From NCBI GenBank assembly GCA_045585875.1, contig JAZMZH010000005.1:28050-92049 (forward strand): a stretch of 64,000 nucleotides of DNA, written 5' to 3'. The notes under the pieces were generated by a model that was given only the letters and a program-made list of their open reading frames with translations, was not told where the DNA came from and ran no database searches. Position numbers and translations under genes: made by a program. The DNA is from JAVBQJ01 sp045585875. GTDB lineage: Bacteria; Verrucomicrobiota; Lentisphaeria; Victivallales; Victivallaceae. Shown piece after piece: positions 58,979 through 64,000 of the stretch. How positions within the stretch are numbered: position 1 is the stretch's first letter; the number at the start of each line of letters is the position of its first letter.

Positions 58979-61045
58979 TCAGCCGCGATACACGGCGATG
59001 TGGCAGAATCCCGGGTGCACGGTAATCTGCCGGTCCGCGGGGATCTCGATCGTTTCGCCGCTGAAAAGTTCCACGGCTTTGCCTCCGGAGAAGAGGCCGG
59101 GCGCGATTTTGAGTTCGGCCTCTTCCCATTCAGGCGGGAAGAAGATGAACAGCAGCGTCGTCCCGTCGGAATGTCCGCACTTCATATAGAGAAAATCCTT
59201 CTCCCCGGATATCGGCGAGAGCACCCGGGCGGGCAGTATGACGCCGGAATCATCGACGATGCGCAAAAGCAGTTCTTCCCATGCGGCGGAATACTTCTGC
59301 CGGTAGCTGTAAGCCGGATATGTGCCGAAATAAATCACGCGTCCGAGACCGTAACGTCGTTCCACGCAGAGGTTTTCCTCTCCCTCTATCGGCGTTGTCC
59401 ACTGGTCGGGACACAGCCGGAAAGTCTGTCCGCGGTACACGAAATCCGCATATTCCCGATCCGCCGCCCTGCGCCCCGTCTCCGTCAGTCCGAAACGGGT
59501 CATGAAACGCTCCTCCGGATAGCGGTAGAAGCCGTGCCGGTCAAATGCTCCGCACTCGGATTCCATGACCAGAGTGCCGCCCCTTTCGACAAATCCGGTC
59601 AGCCGGTCGGCGAGATCATCGTCCACCACCGTCACATGGGGCATGATCAGTACTTTGAGGGCGTCCAGCCGGTCGAGATTGTCGGCTTCCATAAAGACCA
59701 TGGGGATCGAGCGCTTGGTCAGCGCCCTCGCATACCCGGAGAGCGCGTCCCCCATCCGCATGTTCTGGCCGTCCTGCGCCCAGCCCATGTAATAACTGCG
59801 GGGCGAGAAAAGGATCCCGACCTCCGCATGGTTCGGCATATAACGGTCGAAAAGCGCCTCGTTTTCGGCGATGATACCGCCGGAAACCTTCATGGCGCGC
59901 AGCCTCTCTTCGGCGAATCCGTCCCTGCCGTTCAACCCGAAACCGGCGGATTCACGGCCGAACACCTCATCCCGCCAGCACCAGAAAAGGATGGTGTCGG
60001 CGCCGCTGCCCAGGCCGTTCCAGAGCCAGCGCTGCTGCTGCTCCGCACGCACGTCGCCGTAGATGCTGAAGCCGATGGAGGCGCGGCCGCCCTGCAATTC
60101 GCTCAACCATACTTTTTTGCCGTTGGCGGCGGATTTCACCATGTCGATGCGGATGCCGAAATCGGCGTCGTCGATGCCGCCCCACTGGGGGAAACTCGAG
60201 CAGCCGATCCCGTCTAAATTTTTGGCAAGCTCCCAGTCGTTGCCGCGTTCGAGCGCGAACGATTCCCGTGGGGTGCCTCCGGAAAACGGGGACGGCGCAT
60301 CGCCGTGGGCGGTGATCACATGGACCGGGTCGATCTCGCGCATCGCCTGACAGCGCATGGCCGCATGGCGGTTGCTGCGCCAGGTGATGAATTCCTGAAA
60401 CGCCATGGTTTCCGTGTAGGGGGACTGGTCGGGGGCCCGGCCGGGGGCCACGTCGGCCCAGTCGCAATAGCGGCGCAGCCAGGCGTCATTCAACCGGTCC
60501 AGAGAGCCGTACCTGTCCTGGAGCCATCGGCGGAACAACGCAAGGGTGTGCGGACAGTAGCAGACCTGTCTGCGGGCGTTGACATTCCAGCGCAATTCAT
60601 TCCAGATATCCCAGCCGCGCAGATTGTCAAGTTCGGAATAGCGCCGGCCGACGGTCTGAATAAAACGCTTCATGCGCGCCCAGATTTCCGGGTGGTCGAA
60701 GCATCCGCCGGGGGTGAGACCGAAATGATGTTCGTTGCGGCCGACGGAAATGACCTTGTGCCCTTCGCAGTCGATGAGCTCGCTGTCCGGAACAACCCGG
60801 TGGATCCAATTCGGGTGGATTTCGGCGATCGTGCTGAATACAAGTCCGATGCCGACGCGCTGAGAAATCTCTGCAAGCCGGTCGTAGTCGCTGAAATCAA
60901 ACTTGTCCGGAACGGCCTCAACCCACCCCCAGCTGATCCATATCTGAACGGTATTGAGGCCGCTGTCGCGCATTTTTTTCAGATCGTCTTCCCAGTATTT
61001 GGAATTGGGAAAGGGTGCCCTGTAATATTGCGAACCGAGATTCAT
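58979..61045 (-). CDS. GH42-like beta-galactosidase
   Basis: This 688-residue protein has the GH42 plan: a TIM barrel with acid/base Glu150 in WDIWNELRWN and nucleophile Glu316 in VWLSELQGG, then a trimerisation domain (DALKVLIMPHVTVVDDDLAD, FVERGGTLVMESECGAFD) and a small beta domain. No signal peptide, so it likely splits imported beta-galactosides. The start at 61045 was chosen because it begins at the standard barrel edge (GSQYYRAPFPNSKYWEDDL); a longer frame upstream would be non-homologous. It lies between the nucleotidyltransferase and the kinase. Confidence 0.87.
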   Translation of the reverse strand: MNLGSQYYRAPFPNSKYWEDDLKKMRDSGLNTVQIWISWGWVEAVPDKFDFSDYDRLAEISQRVGIGLVFSTIAEIHPNWIHRVVPDSELIDCEGHKVISVGRNEHHFGLTPGGCFDHPEIWARMKRFIQTVGRRYSELDNLRGWDIWNELRWNVNARRQVCYCPHTLALFRRWLQDRYGSLDRLNDAWLRRYCDWADVAPGRAPDQSPYTETMAFQEFITWRSNRHAAMRCQAMREIDPVHVITAHGDAPSPFSGGTPRESFALERGNDWELAKNLDGIGCSSFPQWGGIDDADFGIRIDMVKSAANGKKVWLSELQGGRASIGFSIYGDVRAEQQQRWLWNGLGSGADTILFWCWRDEVFGRESAGFGLNGRDGFAEERLRAMKVSGGIIAENEALFDRYMPNHAEVGILFSPRSYYMGWAQDGQNMRMGDALSGYARALTKRSIPMVFMEADNLDRLDALKVLIMPHVTVVDDDLADRLTGFVERGGTLVMESECGAFDRHGFYRYPEERFMTRFGLTETGRRAADREYADFVYRGQTFRLCPDQWTTPIEGEENLCVERRYGLGRVIYFGTYPAYSYRQKYSAAWEELLLRIVDDSGVILPARVLSPISGEKDFLYMKCGHSDGTTLLFIFFPPEWEEAELKIAPGLFSGGKAVELFSGETIEIPADRQITVHPGFCHIAVYRG

Positions 61046-61095
61046 GAGATCACTTCTTTCAAGTTTAAAAGGTGATTTCGGCTCCGTGCCGGAGT

Positions 61096-61998
61096 TCAGA
61101 AAAGTCTGGCCGGATAGGCCCCGGACTTCACCAATTCGGCAATCGCGGCGACCACCTGCGGCTTGTCCTCCCGGTAGGTCACGCCGAACCATGACGAGGA
61201 ACTGGTCTCGACCTTGAGCACCGCCCGCCCGGAGCCGATCAGTTCGGAAACCAGCAGGGGGATGTAAAATTCGCTCTTCAGCTCCCCGCCGCGCCCGGCG
61301 AGGAACTCCCGGAAGACCGGTTCGATCTTTTCAAAGATGTCGGGCATGAATCCCCACATGTTCATGGAGACCGGTTCCCGGCCGGTGAACTTGACCGCCG
61401 AGCCGTCGGGCATGAGGCTGTCCACGGAGCCGTCGGGAGCTGGCGAGAGTTTGGTGTGCTCGGTGACGCTGACCAGAAATCCCCGTTCGTCGCAGCGGCA
61501 GACGCCCCGGGAAACGGTGCCGTTTTCCGAGAGGGTTTTGTCCATTTCAAAGGCGCACATGCAGTATTCCCCGGGCTGCGAGGCGTCCAGCCGCCGGGCG
61601 AGCTTCTCATAGCCGTCCCGGCCGTAGAAGTCGTCGGCGTTGATCACCGCAAAAGGCTCCTTCACCAGATTTCGGGCGGCGTAGAGGGCCTGACCCGTCC
61701 CCCAGGGCTTCTCCCGGCCCTCGGGCACGGCGAAGCCGGAGGGAAGATCGTCGAGGCTCTGAAAGGCATAGTCCACGGCGACGCTGCCCGCGTATTTGAC
61801 GCCGATTTTTTCCCGGAACAGGGCTTCGAAATCCCTGCGGATCACGAAAACGATCCGGTCGAAGCCGGCCCGGACCGCGTCGTAGACCGAATAATCCATA
61901 ATGGCTTCGCCGGAGGGACCCACCGGGTCGATCTGCTTCAGGCCGCCGTAGCGGCTGCCCATGCCGGCGGCAAGGACGACCAATGTTTTGCTGCTCAT
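61096..61998 (-). CDS. sugar-1-phosphate nucleotidyltransferase
   Basis: This 300-residue GT-A-fold enzyme has the nucleotide-binding VLAAGMGSRYGGLKQ, the PVGPSGEAIMDYS segment and INADDFYG. It should couple a sugar 1-phosphate with UTP or another NTP. In lacto-N-biose pathways the equivalent enzyme works after NahK, making UDP-sugars. Here it begins the same minus-strand operon. A TGCTATCTT promoter lies upstream. Confidence 0.85.
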   Translation of the reverse strand: MSSKTLVVLAAGMGSRYGGLKQIDPVGPSGEAIMDYSVYDAVRAGFDRIVFVIRRDFEALFREKIGVKYAGSVAVDYAFQSLDDLPSGFAVPEGREKPWGTGQALYAARNLVKEPFAVINADDFYGRDGYEKLARRLDASQPGEYCMCAFEMDKTLSENGTVSRGVCRCDERGFLVSVTEHTKLSPAPDGSVDSLMPDGSAVKFTGREPVSMNMWGFMPDIFEKIEPVFREFLAGRGGELKSEFYIPLLVSELIGSGRAVLKVETSSSSWFGVTYREDKPQVVAAIAELVKSGAYPARLF

Positions 61999-62070
61999 AA
62001 GCTGCCTTTCTCAGAGAACGGCTGTCGGCTCCGGCCGGGAGCTTAGCCGCATGTTGATTTCACATCCTTT

Positions 62071-62100
62071 AAGATAGCATAGATTTGGCTTTTTGCTTAA
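62071..62100 (-). promoter_or_regulatory. extended -10 promoter of nucleotidyltransferase operon
   Basis: On the minus strand TTAAGC (62100-62095), 18 bp, TATCTT (62076-62071), preceded by TGC. Confidence 0.5.
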
Positions 62101-62195
62101 TGAAAAAAATCATTTATGATGGATTATTGCGCAAAAAACACAGTTTTATCGGCAGGACGGAGTGTTTTTTCAACCTTCGGACGGCCCGGTTTCGG

Positions 62196-62224
62196 TTGAC
62201 AATACGCGGCGAAAGTTGTATATT
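62196..62224 (+). promoter_or_regulatory. consensus sigma-70 promoter of proS
   Basis: TTGACA (62196-62201), 17 bp, TATATT (62219-62224), 68 bp before the proS start. It is the best match to consensus in the window. Confidence 0.75.
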
Positions 62225-62292
62225 ATTAAACAAGGTGTTAAATATTTTCACCCCGGGCCCGTTTCCCGGGATAAAGCCGGAGGCTGTCAACC

Positions 62293-64000
62293 ATGCTCAT
62301 GAGCAAACTCGTCGGACGGCGGATCAAGGAGGATCCCGCCGCGGCCAAAACCGTAAGTCATAAATTTCTGCTGCGCGGCGGCTACGCCCGCATGGTCTCC
62401 GCCGGGATCTATTCCCTGCTCCCCGCCGGGAAACGCATCATTCAGAAGATCGAGGCCATCATCCGCGAGGAGATGGACGCCATCGACGGTCAGGAGGTCC
62501 TGATGCCCGTCGTCCTGCCCGCCGACCTGTGGCAGGAATCCGGACGCTACGAAACCGTCGGCAGCGAACTCCTCCGCTTCCGGGACCGCAACGACAAGCC
62601 CATGATCCTGGCCATGACCCACGAGGAGGCGGTGGTCCAGCTCTGCCGCACCGAGGTCACCAGCTACAAACAGCTCCCGGTGATGCTCTATCAGATCCAG
62701 ACCAAGTACCGGGACGAGGCGCGGCCCCGCGCCGGTCTCATCCGGGTCCGCGAGTTCACCATGAAGGACGCCTACAGTTTTCATACCGATCAGGAGGACC
62801 TGGAGAAATATTACGCCCGGGCCCACGCGGCCTATGAGAGGATCTTCCGCCGGATCGGGATGCGCCGGGTGCTCTCCATCGAGTCCAATTCCGGGATGAT
62901 GGGCGGCCGGATTTCCCATGAATTCATGGCCGTCTGCGACTGCGGCGAGGACACCATTTTCGTCTCCCCGGATCAGAGCTACCGGGCCAACCGGGAGGTC
63001 GCCCGGGCAGCGTGGGTCTACGAAACCGCCCCCGAACTGCCCATGGAAAAGGTCGCCACTCCGGGATGCCGCACCATCGAGGAGGTCGCCGGATTTCTCG
63101 GCGTCGGCCCCGAAAACACCGGCAAGGCGGTCTTTTACCGCAACAACGTCACCGGCGAATTGATTTTCGCCCTCATCCGCGGGGATTTCGAGGTGAACGA
63201 GAGCAAGCTCGCCAACATCGCCATGGCGCCGGAAATCGGCTTCGCCAACGATGAGGAAATCGCCGCCGTCGGCAGCGTCCCCGGATTCGCTTCGCCTCTG
63301 GGCGTCGATCCCGCCCGGGCGAAAATCATCGTGGACAATTCCATCGCCGGAACCTCCAATCTCGTGGTGGGGGCCAACGAAGAGGGATTTCACTGCAAAA
63401 ACTTCAATTACCGGCGCGACCTGGCCAAACCCGGCATCATCGTTGCCGACATCGCCACCGTCCGGGCCGGCGATCCCTGTCCGCTCACCGGCGAGCCGCT
63501 GGAGGAGACCCGGGGCATCGAGGTCGGAAACATCTTCCAGCTGGGCACCAAGTATTCCGAGGCCATGCACTGTGAATATCTGGACGCCTCCGGCCGCAGC
63601 CGTCCCATGGTCATGGGCTGCTACGGCATCGGCGTCGGCCGGGCCATGGCCGCGGTCATGGAGCAGGCCCACGACGATCACGGCCCGATCTGGCCGATCA
63701 GCATCGCTCCCTGGGAGGTGGAGGTCATCGCCATCACTCCCGACAAGGAAAATGCGGGGGAGAGAGCCGCCGCGCTCTGCCGGGAACTGGAAAAATTCGG
63801 CGTCGAGGTGCTGTACGACGACCGGGGCGAGAAGCCGGGATTCATGTTCAACGACGCCGATCTGCTGGGGATCCCCTTCCGGGTCGTGATTTCGCCCCGG
63901 ACTCTGGCTGACGGCGAGGCCGAATTCAAACGCCGGGATGCCGCCGAAAGCGAGCGCATGAAGCTGGACGGCCTCGCGGAGCGGATCGCCGGGCTCGTCG
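62293..64000 (+). CDS. proS: prolyl-tRNA synthetase, 3' end cut by window
   Basis: 569 residues are present before the window ends in frame. This is the bacterial ProRS with an editing insertion. It shows motif 1 region HKFLLRGGYARMVSAGIYSLLPAG, motif 2 QIQTKYRDEARPRAGLIRVREFTMKD, the INS domain (about 225-380, with KAVFYRNNVTGELIFALIRGD) and motif 3 near MGCYGIGVGRAMAAVMEQ, then most of the anticodon-binding domain. It charges tRNA-Pro and edits Ala-tRNA-Pro. ATG 62293 follows GGAGG by 9 bp; ATG 62299 is an alternative. Confidence 0.95.
   Translation, partial: MLMSKLVGRRIKEDPAAAKTVSHKFLLRGGYARMVSAGIYSLLPAGKRIIQKIEAIIREEMDAIDGQEVLMPVVLPADLWQESGRYETVGSELLRFRDRNDKPMILAMTHEEAVVQLCRTEVTSYKQLPVMLYQIQTKYRDEARPRAGLIRVREFTMKDAYSFHTDQEDLEKYYARAHAAYERIFRRIGMRRVLSIESNSGMMGGRISHEFMAVCDCGEDTIFVSPDQSYRANREVARAAWVYETAPELPMEKVATPGCRTIEEVAGFLGVGPENTGKAVFYRNNVTGELIFALIRGDFEVNESKLANIAMAPEIGFANDEEIAAVGSVPGFASPLGVDPARAKIIVDNSIAGTSNLVVGANEEGFHCKNFNYRRDLAKPGIIVADIATVRAGDPCPLTGEPLEETRGIEVGNIFQLGTKYSEAMHCEYLDASGRSRPMVMGCYGIGVGRAMAAVMEQAHDDHGPIWPISIAPWEVEVIAITPDKENAGERAAALCRELEKFGVEVLYDDRGEKPGFMFNDADLLGIPFRVVISPRTLADGEAEFKRRDAAESERMKLDGLAERIAGLV

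Noticed and set aside
1..64000. tRNA, rRNA, insertion sequences or prophage genes
   Set aside because: By eye I saw no tRNA cloverleaf, no rRNA, and no transposase or integrase motif; a tRNAscan or ISfinder run was not possible.

Overview
The window is GC-rich bacterial DNA from a Gram-negative organism, coding almost throughout, with operons held together by 1-16 bp start/stop overlaps. Several traits point to the PVC superphylum, most likely a Lentisphaerae (Victivallis-like) gut anaerobe: secretin-based export machinery, a prepilin with the Planctomycetes/Lentisphaerae type of processing-associated H-Xn-DG tail, a large glycan-degradation cluster, and LeuC2/LeuD2-type isomerase subunits. 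This assignment is inference from gene content; no rRNA or other phylogenetic marker was tested.

Layout. 1-1099: end of an APH-like kinase and a HAD phosphatase. 1291-13099: a complete 12-gene type II secretion (T2SS) operon (exported lead protein, PilM/N-, PilO- and PilP-like L, M and C equivalents, then gspD-E-F-G-H-I-J-K). 13100-13704: two tandem 167-bp repeats and the rpsP promoter and leader. 13705-16226: rpsP, a KH protein, trmD, rplS and rnhB. 16227-16531: a highly structured thrS leader with a candidate 22-residue leader peptide. 16532-20096: thrS, acpP, fabF. 20167-28821: DUF2059 protein, ttcA (minus strand), leuC, leuD, valS, dapA, a GT2-GtrA glycosyltransferase and sfsA. 28929-30720: a PocR-AraC regulator and a two-gene nucleotidyltransferase module flanked by related structured repeats. 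31242-42110: a second complete T2SS operon with the same gene order. 42116-43953: lexA and an aminotransferase on the minus strand. 44158-61998: a glycan-utilisation island. 62293-64000: proS, cut by the window end.

The glycan island has a minus-strand AraC regulator facing a plus-strand glycosidase-like gene and a mannose-6-phosphate-isomerase-like cupin. Both plus-strand genes share the same operator/promoter motif. They are followed by a secreted prepilin, an operon of GH38 alpha-mannosidase, GH39-like enzyme and a 1185-residue exported glycosidase-like protein with a CBM9-like module, and a convergent minus-strand operon of sugar nucleotidyltransferase, GH42-like beta-galactosidase and NahK-like sugar 1-kinase. 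Together these suggest removal of mannose, galactose and N-acetylhexosamine from glycans and recycling of the sugars to nucleotide sugars.

The points I rate most worth checking are the pair of divergent T2SS operons, the shared AraC operator, the thrS leader RNA, and the family of hairpin-bearing intergenic repeats, one pair of which shows a compensatory stem change.
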